The notes beneath the pieces are model-generated. The model was given only the letters and a program-made list of their open reading frames with translations. It had not been told where the DNA came from and searched no databases. Source: Butyrivibrio sp. XPD2002 (lineage in GTDB: Bacteria > Bacillota > Clostridia > Lachnospirales > Lachnospiraceae). From it: 64,000 nt of DNA. A program made the position numbers and the translations under genes. Of the stretch, positions 52,550-61,650 are shown in pieces (the stretch's first letter is position 1; each line of letters opens with the position of its first letter). The DNA is taken from contig NZ_AUIY01000016.1 in the NCBI RefSeq assembly GCF_000423945.1, forward strand, positions 62,001 to 126,000, in the 5' to 3' direction.

Positions 52550-53434
52550 ATGAGTTTTTTAATCTACCTTATTAACGGACTTAGTCTGGGCAGCATTTAT
52601 GCGATAATCGCCCTGGGCTACACTATGGTATACGGAATTGCCAAGATGTTGAATTTCGCGCATGGCGATTTCATCATGGTGGGCTGCTATGTTATATTCA
52701 CAATCTGTTCCACACTTAGTGGCAATACATTTGTGGGAATCATCGCAGCTATTATACTGTGCACACTTCTTGGTGTGACTACTGAGAAGGTCGCGTACAA
52801 ACCGCTACGAGGTGCAGCTTCTCCTCTGGCTGTTCTTATTACAGCGATCGGTGTTAGTTATTTCCTTGAAAATCTTGCTCTTCTTATTTTCGGAGCAGAT
52901 ATCAAATCATTCTCTTCAGTTGTTTCATGGCAGGGACTTTCCTTTGCAGGTGGCGACCTGAAGATTCAGGGTGTAACAATCATTACCATCCTTTCAAGTG
53001 TGGTAATTCTTATTGTACTTCAGCTTTTCATTCACAAGACCAAGGAAGGACAGGCTATGCTTGCCGTTGCTGAGGACAAGGGTGCTGCGATGCTCATGGG
53101 AATAAATGTAAACAAGACAATTTCCCTTACATTCGCAATCGGTTCAGCACTGGCTGCTATCGCAGGTGCGCTTCTTTGCTCAGCATATCCTTCACTGTCT
53201 CCCTATCTCGGTGCGATGCCCGGAATCAAGGCTTTCGTTGCTGCAGTATTCGGAGGAATCGGATCAATCCCCGGCGCGATGATCGGTGGACTTGTTCTCG
53301 GAATCGTAGAGATTCTCAGCAGAACCTACATTTCATCACAGCTGTCAGATGCTATCGTGTTCGGTATTCTCATTGTGGTGCTCCTTGTTAAGCCCACTGG
53401 CCTTTTAGGTAAAAAAATTCAAGAAAAGGTGTAA
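52550..53434 (+). CDS. livH: Branched-chain amino-acid ABC permease LivH
   Basis: The start at ATG 52550 (MSFLIYLINGLSLGSIYAII) follows GGAGG by five bases; a TTG at 52535 would include the ribosome site. The 294-residue protein has about eight membrane helices and the LivH signatures LGYTMVYGIAKMLNFAHGDF and GIKAFVAAVFGGIGSIPGAM, the latter being the cytosolic loop that touches the ATPases. It ends four bases before livM. Confidence 0.92.
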   Translation: MSFLIYLINGLSLGSIYAIIALGYTMVYGIAKMLNFAHGDFIMVGCYVIFTICSTLSGNTFVGIIAAIILCTLLGVTTEKVAYKPLRGAASPLAVLITAIGVSYFLENLALLIFGADIKSFSSVVSWQGLSFAGGDLKIQGVTIITILSSVVILIVLQLFIHKTKEGQAMLAVAEDKGAAMLMGINVNKTISLTFAIGSALAAIAGALLCSAYPSLSPYLGAMPGIKAFVAAVFGGIGSIPGAMIGGLVLGIVEILSRTYISSQLSDAIVFGILIVVLLVKPTGLLGKKIQEKV

Positions 53435-53438
53435 TGAT

Positions 53439-54482
53439 ATGGCTGCAAAAAAGAGACTTAGAGATAACTTAATTACTTATGGAATCGTGATCGCTTTATA
53501 TCTGATCATGGAAATCCTTATGAAAACAGGCAACCTTTCAAGTCATTTGAAGGGACTTTTAGTACCGATGACTTATTACGCAATAATAGCAGTAGCGCTT
53601 AACCTCTGCGTCGGAATTCTCGGAGAGCTGAGTATCGGACACTGCGGATTTATGTGTATTGGTGCTTTTTCAAGTGCTGTTTTCTCAAAATTAACTCAGA
53701 ATAATATTCCCACAGCGCCCAGATTTTTCCTGGCATTTGTAATTGGAATCGCATTTGCAGCGCTGTTTGGATTTTTAATAGGTATTCCCGTACTTAGGCT
53801 CAAGGGTGACTACCTTGCAATTGTCACACTGGCCTTCGGCGAGATCATTAAAAACGTAATCAATGCAATTTACTTTGGTGTGGATTCCAAGGGACCTCAC
53901 ATTTCAATGAACAATGTGATGGAGCTTGGCATGGAGCCTGACGGACAGGTTGTTATCAACGGAGCCATGGGAATCACAGGAACTCCCAGAGATGCTAATT
54001 TCACTATAGCAATCGTGGTGCTTCTGCTTTCACTCTTTGTAGTTCTTAATCTTATGAACTCAAGAGACGGACGTGCGATCATGGCTGTTCGTGACAACAG
54101 CATTGCAGCTGAATCAGCAGGTATCAACGTAACCCGTTATAAGATGATGGCCTTCACAATCTCTGCTGCTATTGCAGGAGCTGCAGGCGTTCTGTTTTCA
54201 CACAACATCACATCACTGACAGCTACTTCACAGTACTTCGGCTACAACGCATCAATCATGATCCTGGTGTATGTGGTGCTTGGAGGAATCGGAAACATCA
54301 GAGGTTCAGTCATTGCAGCAGCAATTCTGTATCTGCTTCCTGAGATGCTCAGAGGCCTTAATACATACAGAATGCTAATCTATTCAATCGTGCTTATCGT
54401 GATGATGCTCTTTAACTGGGCACCCGCAGCAGTTCAGTGGAGACAGAAGGTAGCACACAAGTTTATTAAAAGGAATGCGTAA
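53439..54482 (+). CDS. livM: Branched-chain amino-acid ABC permease LivM
   Basis: The 347-residue second permease subunit has about eight to nine helices, with NLCVGILGELSIGHCGFMCI at the N-terminal half, RLKGDYLAIVTLAFGEII and the ATPase-contact loop YVVLGGIGNIRGSVIAAAIL. It pairs with LivH to form the membrane channel. It starts four bases after livH and ends two bases before livG, so the four membrane and ATPase genes form one unit. Confidence 0.92.
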   Translation: MAAKKRLRDNLITYGIVIALYLIMEILMKTGNLSSHLKGLLVPMTYYAIIAVALNLCVGILGELSIGHCGFMCIGAFSSAVFSKLTQNNIPTAPRFFLAFVIGIAFAALFGFLIGIPVLRLKGDYLAIVTLAFGEIIKNVINAIYFGVDSKGPHISMNNVMELGMEPDGQVVINGAMGITGTPRDANFTIAIVVLLLSLFVVLNLMNSRDGRAIMAVRDNSIAAESAGINVTRYKMMAFTISAAIAGAAGVLFSHNITSLTATSQYFGYNASIMILVYVVLGGIGNIRGSVIAAAILYLLPEMLRGLNTYRMLIYSIVLIVMMLFNWAPAAVQWRQKVAHKFIKRNA

Positions 54483-54484
54483 CT

Positions 54485-55243
54485 ATGAAATTACTTCAGG
54501 TTAATAATTTAAGTATTGCATTTGGAGGACTGAGAGCCGTTGACGACTTCAGCCTTGAAATAGAAAAGGGAGAGCTTTACGGACTGATCGGACCTAACGG
54601 TGCCGGCAAGACTACAGTATTCAACCTGCTCACCGGCGTATATAAGCCGAATGAAGGTATCATCCGCCTTGACGGTGAGGATATCACCAGGAAAAATACC
54701 ATCGAGATAAATCATTCCGGAATAGCAAGAACCTTCCAGAATATCCGTCTGTTCCATCAGATGTCAGTAATCGACAATGTTAAGGTGGGACTTACAGAGC
54801 GCTTTAAATACAGCGGCATCGAGGGAGTTCTTCATGTTGGAAGATACAGAAAAATGGAGAAGGAGATGGATGAAGAGGCTATGAAGCTTCTTAAGGTCTT
54901 CGACCTTGATTCAGAGAGAGACACTCTTGCCAGCAACCTACCCTATGGTAAGCAGCGTAAGCTTGAGATAGCAAGAGCCATGGCTACATCACCGAAACTC
55001 CTTTTGCTTGATGAGCCTGCAGCGGGCATGAACCCCAACGAGACAGCGGAGCTCATGGATACAATCGCTCTTGTACGAAAAGAGTTCGGCATGACGATAC
55101 TTCTTATCGAGCATGATATGAAGCTTGTATCAGGAATTTGTGAGAAGCTCACAGTACTGAACTTCGGCCGCGTTCTTAAGCAGGGCGAGACCAAGGAGGT
55201 CTTAAGTGATCCGGAAGTAATTAAGGCTTACCTGGGAGAGTAA
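54485..55243 (+). CDS. livG: Branched-chain amino-acid ABC transporter ATP-binding protein LivG
   Basis: The 252-residue ATPase has Walker A GPNGAGKTT, Walker B LLLLDEPAAGMNP, and the Q-loop. The usual LSGGQ signature is replaced by NLPYGKQRKLEIARAM, as is normal for LivG. ARTFQNIRLFHQMSV is the LivG-specific region after Walker A. It drives transport with LivF. An intergenic repeat follows before livF. Confidence 0.92.
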   Translation: MKLLQVNNLSIAFGGLRAVDDFSLEIEKGELYGLIGPNGAGKTTVFNLLTGVYKPNEGIIRLDGEDITRKNTIEINHSGIARTFQNIRLFHQMSVIDNVKVGLTERFKYSGIEGVLHVGRYRKMEKEMDEEAMKLLKVFDLDSERDTLASNLPYGKQRKLEIARAMATSPKLLLLDEPAAGMNPNETAELMDTIALVRKEFGMTILLIEHDMKLVSGICEKLTVLNFGRVLKQGETKEVLSDPEVIKAYLGE

Positions 55244-55283
55244 AAAAAGAAAAGCTCAACATTTAGGAGATGTTTTATCTCCA

Positions 55284-55328
55284 GCCTTCTCCCTTTGGGA
55301 GAAGGTGGCACGAAATGCCGGATGAGGG
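55284..55328 (+). repeat. Two-hairpin intergenic repeat, copy 2 (before livF)
   Basis: Stem 1 is CCTTCTCCC with GGGAGAAGG; stem 2 is GGCA-CGAAA-TGCC; then comes GGATGAGGG, 13 bases before the livF ATG. Compared with copy 1, both sides of stem 2 differ but still pair. Confidence 0.75.
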
Positions 55329-55341
55329 CTGAGGAGAATAT

Positions 55342-56052
55342 ATGTCATTATTAGATGTTAAAAATTTAAGTGTAAACTATGGCGTTATCAAAGCCTTAAA
55401 GGGTATCTCTTTTCATGTAGAAAAGGGTGAGATCGTTGCCCTTATCGGTGCAAACGGCGCTGGAAAAACAACAACACTGCACACTCTGTCAGGACTTCTT
55501 AAGCCCGCAGAGGGTGAGATAACCTATAAAGATAAGAATCTGGTAACAACACCAGGACACAAGATCGTATCCCTTGGAATGGCTCAGGTACCTGAGGGCA
55601 GACGCGTATTCGCAGATATGACTGTTTTGCAGAATCTTAAGATGGGCGCCTACACCAGAAACGATATGGCGGAATTCGATAAGACAATAGAGATGGTCTA
55701 CAAGAGATTCCCCAGACTTGAGGAGAGAAAAAATCAGGTGGCAGGAACTCTTTCAGGTGGTGAGCAGCAAATGCTTGCAATGGGTAGAGCACTCATGTCA
55801 CATCCTGATATAATATTAATGGATGAGCCTTCAATGGGATTGTCACCGATTTTCGTAAATGAGATATTCAGCATCATCGAGGATGTGAATAAGGATGGCG
55901 TGACAGTACTTCTTGTTGAGCAGAACGCTAAGAAGGCGCTGACCATCGCAGACAGAGCTTACGTCCTTGAGACAGGAAGCATCGTTAAGGAAGGCAAGGC
56001 ATCAGACCTGCTTAACGACGAGTCCATCAAAAAGGCTTATCTTGGTGAGTAA
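55342..56052 (+). CDS. livF: Branched-chain amino-acid ABC transporter ATP-binding protein LivF
   Basis: The 236-residue second ATPase has Walker A GANGAGKTT, the signature AGTLSGGEQQMLAMGRALM, Walker B IILMDEPSMGLSP and the LivF-type MAQVPEGRRVFADMTVLQNL segment. It forms the heterodimer with LivG that powers LivHM. Its start follows the GAGGAG ribosome site just after the repeat at 55284. Confidence 0.92.
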   Translation: MSLLDVKNLSVNYGVIKALKGISFHVEKGEIVALIGANGAGKTTTLHTLSGLLKPAEGEITYKDKNLVTTPGHKIVSLGMAQVPEGRRVFADMTVLQNLKMGAYTRNDMAEFDKTIEMVYKRFPRLEERKNQVAGTLSGGEQQMLAMGRALMSHPDIILMDEPSMGLSPIFVNEIFSIIEDVNKDGVTVLLVEQNAKKALTIADRAYVLETGSIVKEGKASDLLNDESIKKAYLGE

Positions 56053-56094
56053 GAATTCTTTATCAAGGCTGAGATAAAAAAATAGCCTTCCCCC

Positions 56095-56185
56095 TGGGGG
56101 CGCATAGCCAACGTCCGGGGGACGTTGGCTATGCGCGGACCGAAGTGGAACGGAGACAGGTGTCAGCGAAGCTGACGGATGAGGG
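56095..56185 (+). repeat. Two-hairpin intergenic repeat, copy 3 (enlarged)
   Basis: It begins CCTTCCCCC/GGGGG like the other copies but carries an additional perfect hairpin of 15 base pairs (CGCATAGCCAACGTC and its complement, 56101-56136), then stem 2 as GTCAG-CGAA-GCTGAC and GGATGAGGG. It lies 21 bases before the kinase-like gene start. Confidence 0.75.
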
Positions 56186-56205
56186 TATAGGAGGACAGTA
56201 ATAGC

Positions 56206-56850
56206 ATGAAGAATATAGTCATCACAATCGCGCGTCAGTATGGTAGTGGCGGACGTACCGTCGGAAAAATGCTTGCGGACGAGCTCGGAATCCATTACTA
56301 CGACAAGGAGCTTTCCAAGGTTGCATCTGAGATGAGCGGCATCAACGAGAGCTACTTTGTAACAGCAGATGAGAAGGTGAAGAGTAGCTGGAAGAGTAAG
56401 CTTTCACTGATTTCTACGATTTATGACGGAACAGTTAAAAAGCCCGGCGATTCTGATCTCACATCAGATGAGAATATTTTCAGTAACCAGGCCAAGGCCA
56501 TCAAGATGCTTGCGGAAAAAGGCGAGCCCTGCGTAATCGTGGGACGCTGTGCGGACTTTGTGCTTAAGGATTATGACAATGCCCTTAGAGTTTTCGTTCA
56601 CGCAGACCATGACTTCCTCATGCAGGAGGCCGGTAAGGTGCAGAGTCTTACAGGAAAAGACCTTGAGAAGTTTATCGCTCAGATTGACAAGGCAAGAGCA
56701 GAATACTACGAGTATCACACAGGCCATCACTGGACAGATGCCCTTAACTACGACCTCTGCCTCGACAGCGGCAAGCTTGGCTTCGAGAAGTGCGTAGAAG
56801 CAATCAAGGCTTACGCAAAGGTTAGATTTGGTGAAGACTGCTTTGATTAA
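56206..56850 (+). CDS. Cytidylate kinase-like family protein
   Basis: A 214-residue protein beginning MKNIVITIARQYGSGGRTVG: the Gly-rich loop (RQYGSGGRTVGK) is the P-loop variant of the cytidylate-kinase-like family. IVGRCADFVLKDYDNALRVF and EYHTGHHWTDALNYDLCLDS are the usual core motifs. The family resembles nucleotide kinases, but its substrate is not established and it differs from the true Cmk. It follows livF on the same strand behind a repeat, so it may be co-transcribed. A strong terminator follows. Confidence 0.85.
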   Translation: MKNIVITIARQYGSGGRTVGKMLADELGIHYYDKELSKVASEMSGINESYFVTADEKVKSSWKSKLSLISTIYDGTVKKPGDSDLTSDENIFSNQAKAIKMLAEKGEPCVIVGRCADFVLKDYDNALRVFVHADHDFLMQEAGKVQSLTGKDLEKFIAQIDKARAEYYEYHTGHHWTDALNYDLCLDSGKLGFEKCVEAIKAYAKVRFGEDCFD

Positions 56851-56855
56851 TTATT

Positions 56856-56890
56856 ACAGCCCCCAGGAGCTTGGCTCCTGGGGGCTGTTT
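56856..56890 (+). terminator. Terminator of the liv region
   Basis: ACAGCCCCCAGGAGC and GCTCCTGGGGGCTGT form a perfect 15-base stem around TTG, followed by a short T-run. It lies between convergent genes. Confidence 0.85.
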
Positions 56891-56893
56891 AAG

Positions 56894-57880
56894 TTAGCAG
56901 TTTGATTTTTTGTATTCTTCCAGTAGTTCGTTCTGAAGATTTTTGTCGCCGATAGCTCGGAGGATATCGTCAGTACGATTCTGTTCTTTAAGCCAGGAGT
57001 AGAGAATATCGAGTTCTTCTTTTCCAGATTCCTGACCTGCTTTGTATACTGTTTCTGTTTCAGTTACAAGTACCTGTCCGCCCATAATCTTTTCAGCCTC
57101 CTCTCTTACAACATATTTGTTGTTCGCAAGAGCTATGATTATCTTTTTCGACAGCTCTATGATTTTTTGATGAGTTCTGGCATCAATCAGGCCTGCTTCA
57201 TACCGTTCCTTGAGCTTGTCATAAATCTCGCGATAGCGGGCTTTGAAGCTGTCTACAAATTCCTGTTTTCCTGTCTCTATTTTATCAAATTCAGATTCAA
57301 AGTTGAACAGATAAAAAGGGATAAGAAAATAAAGTTCCTTATTAAGGATGTCGTCACAGCTATAATTGATCAATTTGAGAATGGGTACCTTATAATCAAC
57401 ATATCTGCCGCCAGGAACATGAACGAAAACTGTCATGCAATCTGGTGTTGATGAGTTGCTCCTTAGATAGAGGATACCTGATTCGGGTAGCTTCACATCC
57501 AACCTGTTAGAAGATGTGTTGCTGCCAGCTTTGATGGCAATCTGGACATCGTATTCAAACATTCTGATTATCATTGAGTTATCAGGCGTGCTCTGGCATT
57601 CCAGATGGAAAATTCTCTGTATGCCATCATGGCTTGTGACTTCAATGGCAGAATCAGCTATTTTTTTACTTTGCTGTCCACCATCCTGATTGAAAAAATA
57701 TGTGTCATTTAACTGCTTGACTTCTTCGTCCCCGTCATAGTGAATACTGGGGAACATTTCGTTGATGAGTCTTAGCACCAGTTCCTTGTGCTCGACTACT
57801 AATGTTCTGAAAACATCATCATAGGGAGTGCTTCCACATGATGAATTCTCAGCGTAGATAGATTTTAGATTTTTTTCCAT
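56894..57880 (-). CDS. Rpn/PD-(D/E)XK nuclease family protein (transposase-like)
   Basis: The 328-residue protein has the Rpn-type nuclease core in its first half: TPYDDVFRTLVVEHKELVLR, then Asp in KIADSAIEV and the Glu-x-Gln pair in IFHLECQSTPDN, which form the PD-(D/E)XK metal site. FEYDVQIAIKAG follows. The C-terminal half is helical and charged with QESGKEELDILYSWLKEQN. Relatives stimulate DNA breakage and recombination and often occur in many copies per genome. No terminal inverted repeats were evident, so it is not a complete mobile element as seen here. The repeat array lies just upstream. Confidence 0.8.
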   Translation of the reverse strand: MEKNLKSIYAENSSCGSTPYDDVFRTLVVEHKELVLRLINEMFPSIHYDGDEEVKQLNDTYFFNQDGGQQSKKIADSAIEVTSHDGIQRIFHLECQSTPDNSMIIRMFEYDVQIAIKAGSNTSSNRLDVKLPESGILYLRSNSSTPDCMTVFVHVPGGRYVDYKVPILKLINYSCDDILNKELYFLIPFYLFNFESEFDKIETGKQEFVDSFKARYREIYDKLKERYEAGLIDARTHQKIIELSKKIIIALANNKYVVREEAEKIMGGQVLVTETETVYKAGQESGKEELDILYSWLKEQNRTDDILRAIGDKNLQNELLEEYKKSNC

Positions 57881-58048
57881 TTCCTTCCTTTCTATATGCT
57901 TCTTCGGGCATAAATAAAAAGAAAATCAACTTTGATAAGTTATCACATATTAAGGAAGTGTTCAATTGAAAAATTTCACAAATATCATCAATTAAGAACG
58001 AGGCTGATATTTTTTAAATTGAATCAATATACTATAGAGCAACCGATT
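57881..58048. other. Intergenic spacer upstream of the nuclease gene
   Basis: AT-rich spacer holding the start region of the minus-strand nuclease gene (its ribosome site is the complement of GGAAGG next to 57880). From about 58030 it grades into the first degenerate unit of the 64-bp repeat. Confidence 0.35.
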
Positions 58049-58496
58049 AGGGACTTTCTTCATGGATAGGTGTAATGTTAACATCAACCTGCTTCCCACA
58101 GATCAATCAATCAGAAGAATTCATCGTGGGCAGACGTAACGGTAACCATAATGCTCAGCCTGCAGATGGACCAGGTAGAAGAATTGCTCGCGGGTAGACG
58201 TAACGCCGTTCTCAACGTTCTCCCCGCAGATAGCCCAGGCTGAAGAATTGCTCGCGGATAGACGTAACGCTGACTGCAACCAACAACCCGCAGATGGACC
58301 AGGCAGAAGAATTGTTCGCGGATAGATGTAATGGCAACCACAACGTGTAACCCGCAGATGGACCGACCATAAGAATTGTTCGCGGATAGACGTAACTCCA
58401 ATCACAACCTGCATCTCGTAGAGCAACCAATCACAATAGATTAACGGAAATAGACGTAACGCCGCCCCAACCAACTCCCCCAGAACAGAAAATCAG
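58049..58496. repeat. Tandem array of seven 64-bp repeats
   Basis: Units start at 58049, 58113, 58177, 58241, 58305, 58369 and 58433, an exact 64-base period. The middle units share GAAGAATTG, then TCGCGGATAGACGTAACG, a variable stretch of about 18 bases with CAAC in it, and CCCGCAGATGGACCAGGC. The outer units are more degenerate. The period is not a multiple of three, so the frames within are not conserved and it is noncoding. A copy of the core lies inverted at 46814-46835. Confidence 0.9.
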
Positions 58497-58682
58497 AATA
58501 CACCTTTACATACAATCTCTATCTAAACATATCCCATCAAATCCCCCCCACTTTCTTCATTCTTTATCGATATTTTATAAAATGGTAATCACCGAATGTT
58601 ACAATAATACTAACTATACGCATCATTGTGTGAAGTGTTTATGGAAAGATTAACGTAACAACGTTAATGAGAGGACCATTTT
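58497..58682 (+). promoter_or_regulatory. Leader of the second kinase operon with an inverted repeat
   Basis: ATTAACGT and ACGTTAAT form eight-base arms around four bases (58649-58668), ending a few bases before the GAGAGGA ribosome site. TACAAT near 58607 could be the -10. The hairpin could hide the ribosome site or bind a regulator. Confidence 0.4.
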
Positions 58683-61649
58683 ATGCTGGGATATGGACTC
58701 GACAAATATAAAAAATCCACGGTTATAACTACCATAATAGTCGGAATAACTGTTTTGCTGATATTATCAGGGCTGTGCATTTTTTCGGCGTTGCATGGAG
58801 AAACTATGTATCTGGAAACAGGTAGCACCGACATTGCGTGCTTTTTGTGGCCATTCATGATTCTCGCCGGACTTTATGGTTATCTCATTTCTCTGATTGT
58901 TTTTCTGATTTCTTTTATAGTGACGCTTTGTGTCAGAATGGATAAAGCAGTTGTTATGTCTGTGTATATGACTGCAGCGTTATGTTTTTCACTCTTTGGG
59001 CAATACCGTTTTTTTTCAACCAAGAAGAAAACAGCGATATGCGCTATTGTTACGCTGATTTTTACTTCTCTTATTGAATTTTTGTGCCTTTCGGTAATTG
59101 CTACCAATCAATATGATTTTGATATTTTCAGCGATTATACAAAGTATTTTTTAAGAGAAGCCGTCGGAATTATCGTTCTCTCATGCATTTTTCATATCTG
59201 TTACACCAAGCTGCCGGATTATGTGAAATTTCCATTTCCTATAGCGGTTGCGTATACAGGATATTATGAGGAAGACAAGGAGTTCCAAAGAGGAATCAGA
59301 AAAACAAGGATAAGTGTCAAGATATCAGCAATTATCATTGCTGTTGAGCTTTTACTTGGTATAGCAGTAGCGGTGTTTATGATGGTACTGTTCACTGATA
59401 ACAGGAATATTTTTGTTGATGCCGTCCACCAAGATGAAATTTTTTCTGATATGGGGGAGAAATTATCGCAGGAGGACCTTTCACAGAGGTTTGAAAAGTT
59501 AAATTACAGATTTGATGAAAGAACGATAAGCTACGACATAAAAATGCTGCTTTTAATGCTTTGCGTTGGTGTTCCCATGGCGGGTATAGCCAACTTTTTT
59601 ACAAAGGTAACTATAGGAACGCCGCTTGGAAACATGGCGGATTTTATGCAGGAATATGCCGGGGCTCCTGATGATAAGAAAGTCGAAGTCGGAAGAAAAG
59701 CATGTAAGATCAATATAAGAACCCACGACGAGATCCAGGTGGTGCATGAATCCATTAAGGATACTGTGGCAGCTGTAGAGAACTACATAAACCATCTGAA
59801 TGCGGAGTATGAGCTGGAAAAAGAGCTTGAGGTGGCGCAGAAGTCTTCCGAGGCAAAATCCGCTTTCCTTTCAAACATGTCTCATGAGATAAGAACTCCC
59901 ATAAATGCTGTACTTGGATTAAACGAGATGATACTTCGAGAGAGCAGCGAGGATCAGATTCTGGAGTATGCAAACAGCGTGAAAAGTGCCGGCAATTCTC
60001 TTCTTGGAATAGTTAATGATATTCTGGATTTTTCCAAGATTGAAGCAGGAAAAATGGAGATCCTTGAGGTGGAATATCACCTGAGCTCTACCATCAATGA
60101 TCTCCTTAATGTCATAGCTGTTAAGGCTAATGATAAGGGACTTGAGCTCAATATCGAGATTGACAAAACACTTCCGACAAAGCTTATAGGTGATGAGCTG
60201 AGGATCAAGCAGTGCGTGACCAACATTTTATCAAATGCAGTGAAGTACACAGAAGAAGGAAGCGTAACTTTAATTGTCTCCTACAGAAAGGCTGATGATG
60301 AGAGCATTTTCTTAAGATTCCGTGTGATTGATACAGGAATCGGAATCAAGGAAGAAGACCTTGAAAAGCTGTACTCACCATTTGAGAGAATTGAGGAGAT
60401 TCGTAACCGCTCCATTGAAGGCACAGGTCTCGGAATGAGCATTGTGAAAAAGCTTCTGGCTCTTATGGATACTAAGCTTGAGGTTAAGAGCGTTTACGGC
60501 GAGGGCTCAGATTTTTCATTCGAAGTAAAACAACGTGTTGCAAGCTGGGAAGAGCTTGGAGATTTTAAGGAAAAGTACAGGGAATACCTCAGTAGCCAGA
60601 AGGAGTATCGTGAGAGCTTTATAGCGCCGGATGCGGAGATTCTTGTTGTGGATGATACTCCGGTTAATCTCACGGTTGTGAAGGGACTTTTAAAGCGTAC
60701 TAAGGTGAAAATTGATACCGCGGAAAGCGGATTTGAAACCTTGGAGCTTGTAAAGAAAAAGAAGTATGATGCTATTTTCATAGACCACAGGATGCCTGAG
60801 ATGGACGGCGTTCAGACCCTGGAAGCTCTAAAGGATATGGACGATAACCTCTCTATCGACGCGCCTTGCATAGCGCTAACCGCAAATGCGGGTGAGGGTG
60901 CAAGGGAGGAATATCTGGCAGCAGGATTTATAGATTATCTGTCAAAACCGGTAAACGGCGAGCTTCTGGAGAAGATGCTTATGGAGTATCTTCCTGAGGA
61001 GAAGATCACGATAGTGACAGATGAAAATGCAGAGAGTGATGACGATTCTGACGCCACCAATGGTGATGATGAAGGTGATGTTTTAGATCAGCTTAAGGGA
61101 ATCGACCTTCAGGAAGCAGTAAAGAACTGTGGAAGTCGTGAGCTCCTTATGGATGTGGTAAAAGAGTTCCTGATCTCAATAGATCCAAAGGCAGAGAGTA
61201 TCGAGAAGTGCTTGCAGGATAAAGACTATAGAAACTACACTGTCAGTGTTCATGCGCTTAAGAGCTCAGCAAGACTAATTGGTGCCATGGAGCTTTCGCA
61301 GATGGCGGCGCACCTTGAGGATAGTGGCAACGCTGAGGATGTAAATGAGATAAATGAAAAAACACCGGAACTTTTAACACGTCTTAGAAGCTATAAGGAA
61401 ATGCTTGCACCGATAAATGCAGGCACGGATGATGAAAATCTTCCTGAGATTCCGGAGGATGAATTAAAGCGTGCGTTTATGGACATAAGGGAGCTTTTGG
61501 AAGCCTATGACTATGATACTGCGGACGGAATTATGAATATGCTTGCGGACTACAGCATACCTGCGCAGTACAGGGATAAATATGAAAAAGTAAAACAGCT
61601 CATGGCAGCAGTTGACAGAGATGCACTACTTCAGGTACTGGAGGATTGA
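58683..61649 (+). CDS. Membrane hybrid histidine kinase (HK-REC-Hpt), paralog of the one at 26258
   Basis: The 988-residue protein has about six N-terminal membrane helices, another pair near 210 and 285, then a kinase core with His401 (SNMSHEIRTPINAVLG), ATP boxes (NAVKYT, DTGIGI, GTGLGMSIV), a receiver with Asp701 (AIFIDHRMP) and an Hpt domain with His857 (SVHALKSSARLIGAM). The relay is complete. The order of parts and the C-terminal extension (LKRAFMDIRELLEAYDYDTA) match the 26258 kinase closely, so the two come from a duplication. The cognate receiver gene follows after one base. Confidence 0.9.
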   Translation: MLGYGLDKYKKSTVITTIIVGITVLLILSGLCIFSALHGETMYLETGSTDIACFLWPFMILAGLYGYLISLIVFLISFIVTLCVRMDKAVVMSVYMTAALCFSLFGQYRFFSTKKKTAICAIVTLIFTSLIEFLCLSVIATNQYDFDIFSDYTKYFLREAVGIIVLSCIFHICYTKLPDYVKFPFPIAVAYTGYYEEDKEFQRGIRKTRISVKISAIIIAVELLLGIAVAVFMMVLFTDNRNIFVDAVHQDEIFSDMGEKLSQEDLSQRFEKLNYRFDERTISYDIKMLLLMLCVGVPMAGIANFFTKVTIGTPLGNMADFMQEYAGAPDDKKVEVGRKACKINIRTHDEIQVVHESIKDTVAAVENYINHLNAEYELEKELEVAQKSSEAKSAFLSNMSHEIRTPINAVLGLNEMILRESSEDQILEYANSVKSAGNSLLGIVNDILDFSKIEAGKMEILEVEYHLSSTINDLLNVIAVKANDKGLELNIEIDKTLPTKLIGDELRIKQCVTNILSNAVKYTEEGSVTLIVSYRKADDESIFLRFRVIDTGIGIKEEDLEKLYSPFERIEEIRNRSIEGTGLGMSIVKKLLALMDTKLEVKSVYGEGSDFSFEVKQRVASWEELGDFKEKYREYLSSQKEYRESFIAPDAEILVVDDTPVNLTVVKGLLKRTKVKIDTAESGFETLELVKKKKYDAIFIDHRMPEMDGVQTLEALKDMDDNLSIDAPCIALTANAGEGAREEYLAAGFIDYLSKPVNGELLEKMLMEYLPEEKITIVTDENAESDDDSDATNGDDEGDVLDQLKGIDLQEAVKNCGSRELLMDVVKEFLISIDPKAESIEKCLQDKDYRNYTVSVHALKSSARLIGAMELSQMAAHLEDSGNAEDVNEINEKTPELLTRLRSYKEMLAPINAGTDDENLPEIPEDELKRAFMDIRELLEAYDYDTADGIMNMLADYSIPAQYRDKYEKVKQLMAAVDRDALLQVLED

Positions 61650-61650
61650 G

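Noticed and set aside
56894-57880. Complete insertion sequence around the Rpn-type nuclease gene
   Set aside because: No terminal inverted repeats or target-site duplication could be seen next to the gene.
58111-58474. Minus-strand protein-coding frames inside the 64-bp array
   Set aside because: The repeat length is not a multiple of three, so each unit is read in a different frame. There is no ribosome site or recognisable domain.
58049-58496. CRISPR array
   Set aside because: The 64-base period fits, but about two thirds of each unit is conserved, including the presumed spacer ends, the repeats are degenerate on both sides, and no cas genes are nearby.
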